Positions 50,079 to 59,403 of a DNA stretch of 64,000 nt are shown here, piece after piece. A program made the position numbers and the translations under genes. Location of the stretch: positions 1 through 64,000 of the forward strand of contig QUAH01000005.1 in NCBI GenBank assembly GCA_003426165.1, in the 5' to 3' direction. The stretch's first letter is position 1; each line of letters opens with the position of its first letter. Under the pieces are notes generated by a model. It had not been told where the DNA came from. It ran no database searches and worked only from the letters and a program-made list of their open reading frames with translations. This DNA is from Candidatus Saccharicenans subterraneus (GTDB lineage Bacteria; Acidobacteriota; Aminicenantia; Aminicenantales; Saccharicenantaceae).

Positions 50079-52469
50079 ATGAAAAACAAAACCCGGCTTA
50101 TCTTTATCTTTTTGCTGATTATCAGCCTCGGTCTTTTATCCTTTTACGGCCTGTCTCAAACACAGAAGAAAGTAACAAAAATTCAGAATACCCCGCCTGA
50201 AGTCAGACTGAAAGGTTTCGAGCAGCACCGTCAGATGCTGGCCAGCTCTCCTCTGGCCGGCTTAAAGTGGCAGTTTCTGGGCCCGGTAAATGTCAGCGGG
50301 CGTTGCACCGATGTGGCCGTGGTCACGCCCAGGGGCAAGAACTATACCATTTACGTAGGCACTGCCTCCGGCGGCGTCTGGAAAACAGAAAATGAGGGCA
50401 CAACCTGGGAACCGGTGTTTGAACGGGAACTTTCCAGCTCGATCGGCGACATCGCCCTGGCTCCTTCTGACCACAGGATTATCTGGGTCGGAACCGGCGA
50501 GGCCAACATCTTCCGCAGTTCCCATCCGGGCTGCGGAGTTTACAAGTCAACTGATGGTGGCCGGACCTGGAAACATATGGGTCTTACTGACACCAATACC
50601 ATTGCCAGAATTGTCATTCACCCCCAGAACCCTGAGGTGGTCTACGTAGCCGCTTCCGGGCATGAATGGACCTTCAACCAGGACAGAGGAGTCTACAAGA
50701 CCACAGACGGCGGCCAGACCTGGACCAGGGTCCTTTTTGTCAACGATCAGACCGGGGCCATCGACCTGACCATGGACCCCGACGATCCCGAAACGCTCTT
50801 TGCCGTTACCTGGCAGAGAATAAGAAAAAAATGGAATGACCCCCGCAATGAACCGCATTATTCCGGCAGCGGAATCTGGAAGTCCACTGACGGCGGGAAG
50901 ACCTGGAAGCCGATTAACAGTGGCCTGCCGGAGGCCAGGTTCAGGGGGCGGATTGGAATCGATATCTGTCTCAAGAATCCTAAAATCCTTTACGCCCTGG
51001 TCGATAACTATGAAATTTCACGGGAACCGAGCGAAGAAGAAAGAAGCGATGCCTACGGCCTGCCCAGCACCGGGCTGATCAAGGGGGCCACGGTCTACCG
51101 TTCGGACGATGGCGGGGAAAACTGGAGGCTAACGGCTCCCACCTCTGAAGAGATGAAAAGATACCTGGGAAATCATTCCGGAACCTACGGCTGGGTCTTC
51201 GGTCAGATCAGGGTCGACCCTAACCACCCCGATACGGTCTACATCATGGGAGTACCCATGAGCGTTTCCCATGACGGGGGCCGCACATTTACCGAGGTCC
51301 AGAACCTGTACCATGTTGACCACCACGGCCTGTGGATCGACCCGGATAATTCCAATTACCTGGTCAACGTCAATGATGGCGGCCTGGAAATTTCCTATGA
51401 CGGCGGGAAGAACTGGAAGAATACCAGCCTGACCCTTCCGGTCTGCCAATTCTTTAACATAAATTACGATCTGGACACGCCGTTTCACGTCTATGGCTCG
51501 ATGCAGGACCACGGCAGCTACCGGGCCGCGGTCGACCTGAGTCGTGGAAGAAATGCCGTTAGGCCGGTGGCCTTCGAACGCGCTCCCGGCGGGGAAGGCT
51601 CCCATCATGCCATAGACCCCATCAACCCCAACCTGGTCTATTCCTGCGGATTTTACGGGAACCTGACCAGGACCGACCTGAGCCGCAGTGGCCCGGATAG
51701 GACCAAGTTGATCGTCCCCAGGGTTTTCCCGGATGAACCCAGGCTGCGTGGACAGTGGCTAGCCCATTTTATCCTTTCTCCACATAATCCGAATATTATT
51801 TACCACGGAATGCAGTACCTGTTCAGGTCACTCGATAGGGGAGACACCTGGGAACGAATCAGCCCGGACCTGACCTATTTTACTCCGGCTGAAGCCGGCG
51901 ATATCCCTTACCACACAATTACCGCCATTTCAGAGTCCCCGCTGAAATACGGTCTGCTCTATGTTGGCACCGATTGCGGCCGGGTTTCGATGACCAGGGA
52001 TGGGGGCAAGAGCTGGCAGGAAATCACGGCCGGCTTGCCCTACCAGAAATGGGTATCCAGGATAGTGGCCAGCCAGTACGAGATGGGAACGGTCTACCTG
52101 ACCCAGCATGGCCGGTTTGACGACGATTTTGCCCCTTATGTCTGGATGTCCAGAGATTTTGGCCGGAACTGGACAGATATTTCCAGGGGTCTGCCGCTGG
52201 GGCCGGTCAACGTCATAAGGGAAGACCCGGTCGACCGTAATATTCTTTACATCGGAACCGACCTTGGCGTTTATGTTTCCAAAGACCGCGGTCAGAGCTG
52301 GCAGGTGCTCGGCGGTAACCTGCCCTCGGTTTATGTTCATGACCTCATCATTCACCCCAGAGATAATGTTCTGGTAATTGCCACCCATGGCCGCGGAATG
52401 TGGCTGCTTGATGCTGACCCGGTTAATGACAAGCCCAGGAAGGTCAGGCGGCGATATTACGAAGATTAA
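50079..52469 (+). CDS. exported BNR/VPS10-type (sortilin-like) propeller protein
   Basis: A 796-residue protein with a signal sequence (about 4-25) and a large beta-propeller built from Asp-box repeats: STDGGRTWKHM, TTDGGQTWTRV, STDGGKTWKPI, SDDGGENWRLT, SHDGGRTFTEV, SYDGGKNWKN, TRDGGKSWQEI and SKDRGQSWQVL can be read in order, with NPEVVYVAASG-type strands between them. This is the sialidase-like/VPS10 architecture common in Aminicenantes- and Acidobacteria-type genomes. No sialidase Arg triad can be confirmed, so it may bind rather than cut. The ATG at 50079 has GGAG at good spacing; an ATG four codons upstream is less likely. It is related to the protein at 55870-59379. Confidence 0.87.
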   Translation: MKNKTRLIFIFLLIISLGLLSFYGLSQTQKKVTKIQNTPPEVRLKGFEQHRQMLASSPLAGLKWQFLGPVNVSGRCTDVAVVTPRGKNYTIYVGTASGGVWKTENEGTTWEPVFERELSSSIGDIALAPSDHRIIWVGTGEANIFRSSHPGCGVYKSTDGGRTWKHMGLTDTNTIARIVIHPQNPEVVYVAASGHEWTFNQDRGVYKTTDGGQTWTRVLFVNDQTGAIDLTMDPDDPETLFAVTWQRIRKKWNDPRNEPHYSGSGIWKSTDGGKTWKPINSGLPEARFRGRIGIDICLKNPKILYALVDNYEISREPSEEERSDAYGLPSTGLIKGATVYRSDDGGENWRLTAPTSEEMKRYLGNHSGTYGWVFGQIRVDPNHPDTVYIMGVPMSVSHDGGRTFTEVQNLYHVDHHGLWIDPDNSNYLVNVNDGGLEISYDGGKNWKNTSLTLPVCQFFNINYDLDTPFHVYGSMQDHGSYRAAVDLSRGRNAVRPVAFERAPGGEGSHHAIDPINPNLVYSCGFYGNLTRTDLSRSGPDRTKLIVPRVFPDEPRLRGQWLAHFILSPHNPNIIYHGMQYLFRSLDRGDTWERISPDLTYFTPAEAGDIPYHTITAISESPLKYGLLYVGTDCGRVSMTRDGGKSWQEITAGLPYQKWVSRIVASQYEMGTVYLTQHGRFDDDFAPYVWMSRDFGRNWTDISRGLPLGPVNVIREDPVDRNILYIGTDLGVYVSKDRGQSWQVLGGNLPSVYVHDLIIHPRDNVLVIATHGRGMWLLDADPVNDKPRKVRRRYYED

Positions 52470-52532
52470 CCTGAAAAATAATCATAGATTCAATAGATCG
52501 CCTAGATTAAAATATCCGGTGGCAGGAAAGGA

Positions 52533-52967
52533 ATGAAGGCAGCTTCGATCCTTCAGAAAATGGCGCCAGCTCTGCCCTCGAAATCATGCTTCCTGTTAAT
52601 TGCCATATTATTTGTGTTTTTACTGGTTTCCTGCAAACGGCAGGAGAATCAGGAACCGGCACAATCCTGGCCGCAGGTAGAACCCCAGGAAGAGACTAAA
52701 CCGGCCCCGCCGCCTGCGCCCAAGATTACCGAGGACATCTATGTGGACATTACGGCCAGGGCCGCCCTTATCTTTGATAGGTATAAAGAAGACCTGGACG
52801 AGGCTCACCGTCAAATGGACCTTGTCTATCAAAAATACGGGATTACTTTTACCGATTATGACCGCTACCGGCGCAACCTGACCACCGACCAGAAGAGACG
52901 GCTGGAAAAGCTGGTTCAAGAACAAATCCAAAAGGTATACAAGGAATATTTTGAAGATCTTAAATAG
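52533..52967 (+). CDS. small lipoprotein, unknown
   Basis: A 144-residue protein with a lipoprotein signal (hydrophobic FLLIAILFVFLLVSC; the lipobox cysteine follows LVS), a Pro/Glu-rich linker (QVEPQEETKPAPPPAPK) and a short helical domain (about 70-144: EDIYVDITARAALIFDRYKE; LEKLVQEQIQKVYKEYFED). No family is recognised. The linker suggests it reaches across from a membrane. It lies 63 bases after the BNR gene on the same strand. Confidence 0.75.
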   Translation: MKAASILQKMAPALPSKSCFLLIAILFVFLLVSCKRQENQEPAQSWPQVEPQEETKPAPPPAPKITEDIYVDITARAALIFDRYKEDLDEAHRQMDLVYQKYGITFTDYDRYRRNLTTDQKRRLEKLVQEQIQKVYKEYFEDLK

Positions 52968-53129
52968 CGGCTGCAACTTAACCTGAAAATGAAAATCAGT
53001 TATCCTGGTCCTGTCCGGGCAAGAGGCGATTATGAAAAAGGGATGGTGAGAGCTGGTCGGGAAGCATACATAAGATAAGGCCTGTTTTTGAGCCGAGTCC
53101 GAATAAATGAATCAAGGAGGTAAAGTCCA

Positions 53130-54194
53130 ATGAACCGAAGAAGGTTTATGGGAACGGTCATTGGCACCGGTCTTTTTCAGGGCAGACTGGCGGCGAGGCC
53201 TGGCCGGAATGTCAGATCAGCGAACCAGGTTGAAAGCTTAACAGAAAGCGGGTTGATGGATAGGGTTAAGACGGCCATGCTGACCATGCAGCGCCAGGCC
53301 TGGGAGCAGGGGGTGGCCGCCCAGGCCCTGCTGGAACTGGGCGATGAACAACTGGTGATAATGATGGCCAGGGAAGCAGTGCTGCGCCAGTGGGACGATG
53401 GCCGGCTGGGCCAGGTCTGTGATAATCACGGGGTGACCGATCCCGGGGCCAACGGCGAGGCCGTGTTGTTTGCTGCCCGGAAACTCTCTGACCAGCGCCT
53501 GCTCCGGGCCGCAGAGAAGCAGGCTGAGTACTTCCTGAAAACGGCGCCGCGCACTTCAGACGGAGTGATTTTTCATATCGACCACAAACCCCAGCTCTGG
53601 ATTGATTCCATGTACATGTGCCCGCCATTTCTGGCCGTTATGGGCTATTTCCGGGAGGCCATCTTTCAGGTTGAAGGTTTGAGAAAATACCTGTGGAATC
53701 GAGAGCGGAAGTTGTTTTCTCATATCTACGACTATGGACTCAAGAAGTTCGAAAGGCAGGATTTCTGGGGAGTGGGCAATGGCTGGGCCGCGGCCGGGAT
53801 GACCAGGGTGCTGCGGGCCCTGCCCGAAAACCTGAAGGCTGAAAGAAATAAATTAAAAGGCTACATAAAGGAGCTCCTGGACGGGTGCCTGAAATACCAG
53901 AGGCAGGACGGCCTGTTTCACGACGTCCTGGACCGGGCAGAAACCTTTGTGGAAACCAACCTGGCCCAGATGCTGGCCTATACCATATATCGCAATATCC
54001 AGATGGGCTGGTTGGACCGGAAATACCTGAAAGCCGCCGAAGCCATGCGCCGGGCCGTTCTTACCAAGGTGGATTCTTTTGGGTACGTTAACGACGTCTG
54101 TGGTTCGCCGCTCTTCCAGTCAGCCGGGGTGGCCACCGAGGGCCAGGCTTTCTTCCTTCTGATGGAGGCTGCCAGGCGGGACCTGCTGGCTTAA
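53130..54194 (+). CDS. GH105 family unsaturated glycuronyl hydrolase-like protein, exported
   Basis: A 354-residue (alpha/alpha)6-barrel protein. An RRRF-type N-terminus (MNRRRFMGTVIGTGLF) resembles a Tat signal, though the hydrophobic part is short. The body matches GH105 (YteR/YesR-like): TMQRQAWEQGVAAQALLELG, a VCDNHGVTDPGANGEAVLFAAR segment, LWIDSMYMCPPFLA, and FWGVGNGWAAAGMTRVL. Such enzymes remove unsaturated uronate from rhamnogalacturonan or similar oligosaccharides; no lyase gene is adjacent. An AAGGAGG site precedes the ATG. Confidence 0.85.
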   Translation: MNRRRFMGTVIGTGLFQGRLAARPGRNVRSANQVESLTESGLMDRVKTAMLTMQRQAWEQGVAAQALLELGDEQLVIMMAREAVLRQWDDGRLGQVCDNHGVTDPGANGEAVLFAARKLSDQRLLRAAEKQAEYFLKTAPRTSDGVIFHIDHKPQLWIDSMYMCPPFLAVMGYFREAIFQVEGLRKYLWNRERKLFSHIYDYGLKKFERQDFWGVGNGWAAAGMTRVLRALPENLKAERNKLKGYIKELLDGCLKYQRQDGLFHDVLDRAETFVETNLAQMLAYTIYRNIQMGWLDRKYLKAAEAMRRAVLTKVDSFGYVNDVCGSPLFQSAGVATEGQAFFLLMEAARRDLLA

Positions 54195-54202
54195 GACCCG
54201 AC

Positions 54203-54646
54203 TCAGCCCTGTGAATCAGGCCTGGTCATCTGGATGAATTTTTCAACCCGTTCCCGGATGAGATCGCGTAATTCTCTTACCTTCTGCCTTTTTTCAGTTT
54301 CTGGAATTTCTTCCCGGGTCGGGTCAGTAAAAGGCCAGTTGGCTACCCTTGTCACTCCAGGAAAAATCGGGCAGCGTTCAGCCGTGGCCGGGTCGCAGAG
54401 GGTAATCACGTAGGCGAAAAGTTCACCGGCGGTATATAGCTCGAAGACGCTTCTGGTCTGGTGTCCGGAGATGTCCAGGCCGACTTCCTGCATCACCGCT
54501 ACCGCCAGGGGATTCAGGGTGCCAGGCTCGAAGCCGGCACTCCTGGCCAGAAAATCTCCCTGGCCCAGGTGGTTGAGCCAGGCCTCAGCCATCGGGCTCC
54601 TCAGGCTGTTGTCATCGCAGACAAACAGGACTCTAATTTTTTCCAT
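54203..54646 (-). CDS. ArsC-like arsenate reductase / low-molecular-weight phosphatase-fold protein
   Basis: A 147-residue protein of the LMW-PTP-like arsenate reductase group. The phosphate-binding loop is C10-x5-R16 (VCDDNSLRSPMAEAW), where arsenate reductases usually have CxHNSxRS; the Asp-Asp here is unusual. The segments ARSAGFEPGTLNPLAVAVMQEVGLDISGHQTRSV and VITLCDPATAERCPIFPG (with two further Cys near residues 82 and 90) and NWPFTDPT match the ArsC pattern, so a thioredoxin-linked redox relay is possible. No arsR or arsB neighbours are seen. Confidence 0.82.
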   Translation of the reverse strand: MEKIRVLFVCDDNSLRSPMAEAWLNHLGQGDFLARSAGFEPGTLNPLAVAVMQEVGLDISGHQTRSVFELYTAGELFAYVITLCDPATAERCPIFPGVTRVANWPFTDPTREEIPETEKRQKVRELRDLIRERVEKFIQMTRPDSQG

Positions 54647-54677
54647 TCTCTCTTACTCTCTCGACTTTTATCGAACA

Positions 54678-54706
54678 ATTTTCGCACCTTTTTATTTATA
54701 TGGCAA
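54678..54706 (-). promoter_or_regulatory. promoter of the ArsC-like gene
   Basis: On the minus strand TTGCCA (54701-54706, five of six), a 17-base spacer and GAAAAT (54678-54683, four of six), 31 bases before the ATG. For the divergent DUF2892 gene a TAAGAT at 54735-54740 is the best -10 candidate. Confidence 0.45.
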
Positions 54707-54762
54707 TAAGATTAATTTTTTATTATCATAAGGTTAAGATTAATTGAAACAAGGAGGGCAGA

Positions 54763-54978
54763 ATGAAAAAGAACATGGGAGCTGTGGACCGCACCATTAG
54801 AACCTTGCTGGCGGTTATCCTGGCCATACTGGTCCTGGTCGGAGTGGTTAAAGGAACTCTGGCTTATATTCTGGTTATCGTGGCCATAGTCTTTCTGGCC
54901 ACCAGCCTGTTTGGTTTCTGTCCGCTCTATGTCCCTCTGGGAATTACCACCCTGGGTCGAAAGAAATCCGATCAATAA
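54763..54978 (+). CDS. DUF2892 (YgaP-type) inner-membrane protein
   Basis: A 71-residue protein with the DUF2892 pattern: MKKNMGAVDRTIRTLLAVIL, then two membrane spans and the CPLYVPLGIT segment near the C-terminus. The YgaP relatives carry a rhodanese domain fused to this part, but here it is free-standing. Its role is unknown. AAGGAGGG precedes the ATG. Confidence 0.88.
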   Translation: MKKNMGAVDRTIRTLLAVILAILVLVGVVKGTLAYILVIVAIVFLATSLFGFCPLYVPLGITTLGRKKSDQ

Positions 54979-55046
54979 AATACCCTGATATTCAGGAAAA
55001 TTAATTCTATCGTTTTAAAGTTCTGCTTGAGAAACCAAATTATTTA

Positions 55047-55075
55047 TTGCCAGGGCCGGGGCAAATGGTTAAAAT
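55047..55075 (+). promoter_or_regulatory. strong promoter of the AlkD-like gene, start-site proximal
   Basis: TTGCCA (55047-55052) and TAAAAT (55070-55075), each five of six matches, with an ideal 17-base spacer. Transcription would begin near 55082, only three bases before a TTG and twelve before the ATG at 55094; no ribosome site fits between. Confidence 0.6.
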
Positions 55076-55093
55076 GGAAAAGACTTGATTCTT

Positions 55094-55852
55094 ATGTTTG
55101 CTGTTGAGAACAACCCGATAAATATCCCGGCCATTCAGCAGGCGATAGTCAGTCGATTGCTGGAGCTGGCAGACCCGGAAGTGGCCAGGACAGCCCAGAA
55201 ATTTTTCCCAGAAAAAATTGTTTGTTTTGGGATTCGAGCGGCTGACCTCCGAGCCCTCAGCCGCGAAATTCATGATCGGGTCAAGTCGGTCTGGAAAATC
55301 GATCAGTCGCTGGACCTGGCTGAATGCCTGTTTACAAGGCCGGAACTGGAAGCGCGGTCCTGCGGACTTCTCCTCCTGGGCCGTTTCCATTCTGAACTAA
55401 ACCGGGTCCGCCTGAACAGGATCAGGTCCTGGCTGAGAAAAGGCCACCTGGATAACTGGGCACTGATCGATACTCTCTCCCTTGAGGTACTGGGCCCCTT
55501 TTTCCTGCGAAATCCGGGCCAACTGAAAATTCTAGAAACCTGGGCCAAGGACAGGAGCGTTTACGTCAGGCGGGCGGCACTGGTCACGCTGATCAAGCTG
55601 GCCAAAGAACAGAAAAACCTCGGGTTCGTCTTCAAAATGGTCCGGTCTGCGGTCCCGCCTGAAAAAGCTGAGGACCTGGTGGCCAAGGCCGCCGGCTGGC
55701 TGCTGCGGGAAGCCGGCAAAACGGACCGCCATTCTCTGGAAATATTTCTCTTAGAGTCTGGTAGGGGACTACCGAGAGTAACCATCAGGTATGCCCTGGA
55801 AAAGTTCAGACCCGGACGGCGGGCGTATTTTATGAAAAAAACAAAAATATAA
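55094..55852 (+). CDS. AlkD-like DNA alkylation repair protein
   Basis: A 252-residue all-helical HEAT-like repeat protein of the DNA alkylation repair family, which removes bulky or cationic alkylated bases. Typical segments: FFPEKIVCFGIRAADLRALSRE, ARSCGLLLLGRF, HLDNWALIDTLS, LGPFFLRNPGQL and SVYVRRAALVTLIKLAKE, the last holding the conserved Arg/Asp surface near the lesion site. The ATG at 55094 or the TTG at 55085 could be used; both are very close to the predicted transcription start. The large BNR gene follows after 17 bases. Confidence 0.87.
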   Translation: MFAVENNPINIPAIQQAIVSRLLELADPEVARTAQKFFPEKIVCFGIRAADLRALSREIHDRVKSVWKIDQSLDLAECLFTRPELEARSCGLLLLGRFHSELNRVRLNRIRSWLRKGHLDNWALIDTLSLEVLGPFFLRNPGQLKILETWAKDRSVYVRRAALVTLIKLAKEQKNLGFVFKMVRSAVPPEKAEDLVAKAAGWLLREAGKTDRHSLEIFLLESGRGLPRVTIRYALEKFRPGRRAYFMKKTKI

Positions 55853-55869
55853 TAATTCAAGGAGGTCTC

Positions 55870-58800
55870 ATGATCACCGCGCTAAAGTCCCTGGGAAAGA
55901 AAGCCACTCTTTTGGCATTGCTCCTGCTTCTTTTACTGTGGCCAATGGTCGGGAGCGGGGCACCGCAAAAAGAAGAGGCTCAAAAACCGGTTCCCCCTTC
56001 AGACAAGATTCCACTTACGGCCAAGGACCTGGAACTCTTCACCTGGCGGCATATCGGCCCCTGGCCCTTTTCCGGTCGCTTCACCAACTTTGCCGTGCCG
56101 CCCGGTCAGAGCCAGACCTATTACGTTCTGACCGCTTCAGGGGGTGTCTGGAAAACCGTGGACGGCGGTATACATTTTGAGCCCATTTTTGAAAAATACG
56201 GTAACCAGAGCATGGGCTACCTGGCCATTGCCCCTTCCAACCCTAACATCCTTTACCTGGGAACGGGGGAACCTATCCACAGTCGGGCTGCCTATCACGG
56301 CAACGGGGTCTGGAAATCGACCGATGCCGGAAAGACCTGGACTCACGTCGGTCTGGAGAAGAGTTTTTTCATAAACAAAATCGAAGTGGATGCCAAGAAT
56401 CCGGACATCGTTTATGTGGCGGCCGAGGGCAAGCTCTATGATGATACCGACCAGGATTGTGAGCGCGGTCTATATAAATCAACCGATGGTGGCCGCACCT
56501 GGAAGAGAGTCCTGGACTTGAAAGACCGGGTGGTAGGCGACTTTGTCATGGACCCCGGGAACTCGGACGTAATCATTGCGGCTGCCTATAAGGTTTACCG
56601 GCGTACCTGGACCTTCCTGGACAGGCAGGCGGGAAATTATCTCTGGAAGACCACAGATGGCGGGCAGACCTGGAAAAAGCTGACCGCCGGCCTGCCGGAC
56701 CTCGGCCAGATGAAGACAGGGCGAAATGGCCTGGCCATCTATCCAAAGAATCCAAGAATCGTCTACCTGCGCCTGGATGAAGAGGTCAACCTTGGCCTGA
56801 GCGAAAGGGAAGGGGCGGCTGTCTATAACCAGAGGTCCCTTTTCCGCGACGGATACTATTTAAATAAATTCAAGGAATACAGGATAAGGGCAGAGTTTCT
56901 GAAGTTTGTAAAATTCGAACATCTCAAGGCAGACAAGGTTGAAGACCTGGTAAATAAGCTCAACGACCTGGTCCGGGATCCCGATTTCCAGAAGAAAGCC
57001 GCGGTTAACTGGAAGGGCCTGCTGGCGGCTGCCAGAAAGGCCTATGACAGGGATGAGGTGGCCCTCCCAACAGTCGAAGAAACAGAAAAAATTCTAAAAA
57101 AAGCTGAAGATGGAGAAAAAGACCTTATCCGGCTGAACCGCCTCGTCCTGACCTCTCTACTGGCTGATTCGCCCGGCTTTGACGCGGCCTCCTTTACGGT
57201 CAGGGACCGAAAGCAGTTGGCCATAAAACAGGATTTCAAGGACAGCCTGACCTATGATGAAAAATACATCAAGGACGAGGCTTACCTGCTGGATAACCTG
57301 GCCGCCCTGGCCGGCGACCCGAATTTGCTGGTCAAGCTCAAGATTAATCCCTCTGGTGTCCTGAATAAGGCCAAGGCTGTTTATAAAGACAGGAAAGATA
57401 TCCTCGACCTGTTGAAGGATGGGGAAGCCCTGGCCAGAGATTATGATCAGGCCAGGGGACGCTATCAGACCCTTAACCGCTGCCTGCTGGACCTACTTTA
57501 CGCCGAGGCCTTGCAGCCAATGGAACCGGTCAAGAAGGCCGGGGTAATCTATCGCTCCGATGACCAGGGAGAAACCTGGCAGCGTATGACCGAATACAAG
57601 ATGAGTGGCGGCAGCGAAATTGTCAACCAGGTGGAAGCAGGCTATTACGGGCGCCTGACCGTTGACCCCAGCGATGATAAGGTCCTGATTGCTCCGGAGA
57701 CCCGGACGGTTATTTCCCGCGATGCCGGCAAGACCTTTCAGTTTGCCAACTGGGAAGCCAACAAGAAATGCCATGTTGATTCCCGGGCAGTCTGGATTGA
57801 CCCCCTCAATTCCAAGCACATCCTGAATGCCAACGACGGCGGTGTCAGCGAGACCTGGGACGGGGGTCTGCACTGGTCGCAGAAGGAGACAATTCCGGCC
57901 CAGCAGTTCTATGATGTTTTTGTTGATAACGAGCTTCCCTACAACGTCATGGGTGGTACCCAGGACAATGGCTGCTGGTTCGGGCCGTCGCGCAACCGCA
58001 ATCCCAACGGGGTTTACCCGGCCGACTGGTTGTACTTGCCCTCGGGCGATGGTTTTTACGTCGTCCGCGACTGGTGGAACCCGGAATATATTTACTGGGA
58101 GAGCCAGTTCGGCGCCTCCCGCCGGATGAATTTTAAGACGGGCGAGAGCATTTCCCTGGCCCGGCGCAACACCCCGGAAGAAGAGGCAGCCGGGGCTCCG
58201 GCCCTGAGGTACCAGTGGAATGCCCCCATTTACCTTTCCCCCCATAACCCGGGGATTGTCTTTGTCTGCTCGCAGTTTGTCCACCGCTCCCTGAGCCATG
58301 GTGACCCGGGCACCTGGGAGACCATCTCCCCGGACCTGAGCAAGCAGGACAAGGCCAGGATTGACCTTTCCAAGAAGACCAACCTGCAGTATGCCACGAT
58401 TTACACCTTTGCCGAATCGCCGAAGAAACCCGGAATCTACTGGGCCGGGACCGATGACGGCAACCTGCAGCTCAGCACCAATTTCGGCCAGACCTGGACC
58501 AACCTCACTGCCAATTTTTATGACTCCAAGGGTAAGCCCAAGCCGGGAGTGAAGGGAGCCCTGATTCCCTACGACCGCTGGGTGATGAGAGTCCTGCCCA
58601 GCCAGCACGACACCAACACCTGCTATGTGATCTATTCAGGCTACCGAACCCACAACGAAGACAAAACCTACGTTTTTGTAACCAGGGACCTGGGTAAGAC
58701 CTGGGAGGATATCTCCGGCGGAATGAACAACCCGGCCAACGATATCGAAGAAGACCCGAATAATCCTGACGTTCTTTACTTGGCCACTGACTATGGCCTG

Positions 58801-59379
58801 TATGTTACCTTCGACCGGGGTAAGAACTGGATGAGGCTGACCGGACCGCAGGTCCCGGACGTGGTCATCAACGACCTGGCCATCCAGAAAAGAGACAGGG
58901 AGATGGTGATCGCCACTTACGGCCGCGGAATCTATGTGACCGATATTTATCCCTTCAAGGAATTTACAGAGGAGAACCTGAAGAAGGAGGCCTACCTTTT
59001 TGATATCCAGGAAGGCATCCTGTGGCAGATGCTCGACCGCCGCGGCCAGTCCTACGGTGAATTTGCCAGCGCGCCCAACCCCCCGGTGGGAGTTAACATC
59101 TATTATTACCTTAAGAACAAAGCTTCCAAGCTGACCCTGGTGGTGAAGGATTTTGCCGGAGAAGTGGTGCAGGAAATCAACGGCTCGGTTTCTCCGGGTT
59201 TACAGAAGGTGTTCTGGGGTCTGAACCGCAGGAGCACCCAGGCCCCGGGTCAGTTCGGATTTGGACGTATGGGGGCCAGGCTGGTTGAGCCCGGTCTTTA
59301 CAGGGTGAGCCTGATGGTGGACGGTCGAGAGGTTATGGGCCGGACCATCAAGGTCAATCCCGACCCGCTTTATAAATAG
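55870..59379 (+). CDS. large exported BNR/VPS10-type propeller protein with helical insert
   Basis: An 1169-residue exported protein (signal about 7-31). Asp-box repeats run through both halves: VWKTVDGGIHFEP, STDAGKTWTHV, STDGGRTWKRV, TTDGGQTWKKL, then after a gap RSDDQGETWQRM, SRDAGKTFQF, STNFGQTWTNL, TRDLGKTWEDI and FDRGKNWMRL. Residues about 305-555 are a charged, helical insert with no repeats, splitting the strand pair that normally joins NPRIVYLRLDE to GVIYRSDD. A C-terminal beta-sandwich (about 1045-1169, LTLVVKDFAGEVVQEI; FGFGRMGARLVEPGLYRVSL) resembles the FlgD/Ig-like modules of these proteins. AAGGAGG precedes the ATG. It shares architecture with the 50079-52469 protein. Confidence 0.86.
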   Translation: MITALKSLGKKATLLALLLLLLLWPMVGSGAPQKEEAQKPVPPSDKIPLTAKDLELFTWRHIGPWPFSGRFTNFAVPPGQSQTYYVLTASGGVWKTVDGGIHFEPIFEKYGNQSMGYLAIAPSNPNILYLGTGEPIHSRAAYHGNGVWKSTDAGKTWTHVGLEKSFFINKIEVDAKNPDIVYVAAEGKLYDDTDQDCERGLYKSTDGGRTWKRVLDLKDRVVGDFVMDPGNSDVIIAAAYKVYRRTWTFLDRQAGNYLWKTTDGGQTWKKLTAGLPDLGQMKTGRNGLAIYPKNPRIVYLRLDEEVNLGLSEREGAAVYNQRSLFRDGYYLNKFKEYRIRAEFLKFVKFEHLKADKVEDLVNKLNDLVRDPDFQKKAAVNWKGLLAAARKAYDRDEVALPTVEETEKILKKAEDGEKDLIRLNRLVLTSLLADSPGFDAASFTVRDRKQLAIKQDFKDSLTYDEKYIKDEAYLLDNLAALAGDPNLLVKLKINPSGVLNKAKAVYKDRKDILDLLKDGEALARDYDQARGRYQTLNRCLLDLLYAEALQPMEPVKKAGVIYRSDDQGETWQRMTEYKMSGGSEIVNQVEAGYYGRLTVDPSDDKVLIAPETRTVISRDAGKTFQFANWEANKKCHVDSRAVWIDPLNSKHILNANDGGVSETWDGGLHWSQKETIPAQQFYDVFVDNELPYNVMGGTQDNGCWFGPSRNRNPNGVYPADWLYLPSGDGFYVVRDWWNPEYIYWESQFGASRRMNFKTGESISLARRNTPEEEAAGAPALRYQWNAPIYLSPHNPGIVFVCSQFVHRSLSHGDPGTWETISPDLSKQDKARIDLSKKTNLQYATIYTFAESPKKPGIYWAGTDDGNLQLSTNFGQTWTNLTANFYDSKGKPKPGVKGALIPYDRWVMRVLPSQHDTNTCYVIYSGYRTHNEDKTYVFVTRDLGKTWEDISGGMNNPANDIEEDPNNPDVLYLATDYGLYVTFDRGKNWMRLTGPQVPDVVINDLAIQKRDREMVIATYGRGIYVTDIYPFKEFTEENLKKEAYLFDIQEGILWQMLDRRGQSYGEFASAPNPPVGVNIYYYLKNKASKLTLVVKDFAGEVVQEINGSVSPGLQKVFWGLNRRSTQAPGQFGFGRMGARLVEPGLYRVSLMVDGREVMGRTIKVNPDPLYK

Positions 59380-59403
59380 CCGGTCTTTGATAAGAGTATC
59401 AAT

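Noticed and set aside
57493-58608. 371-residue open frame on the minus strand inside the large BNR gene
   Set aside because: Lies wholly opposite well-formed Asp-box repeats; composition is Gly/Val/Pro-rich with no recognisable motif and no ribosome site.
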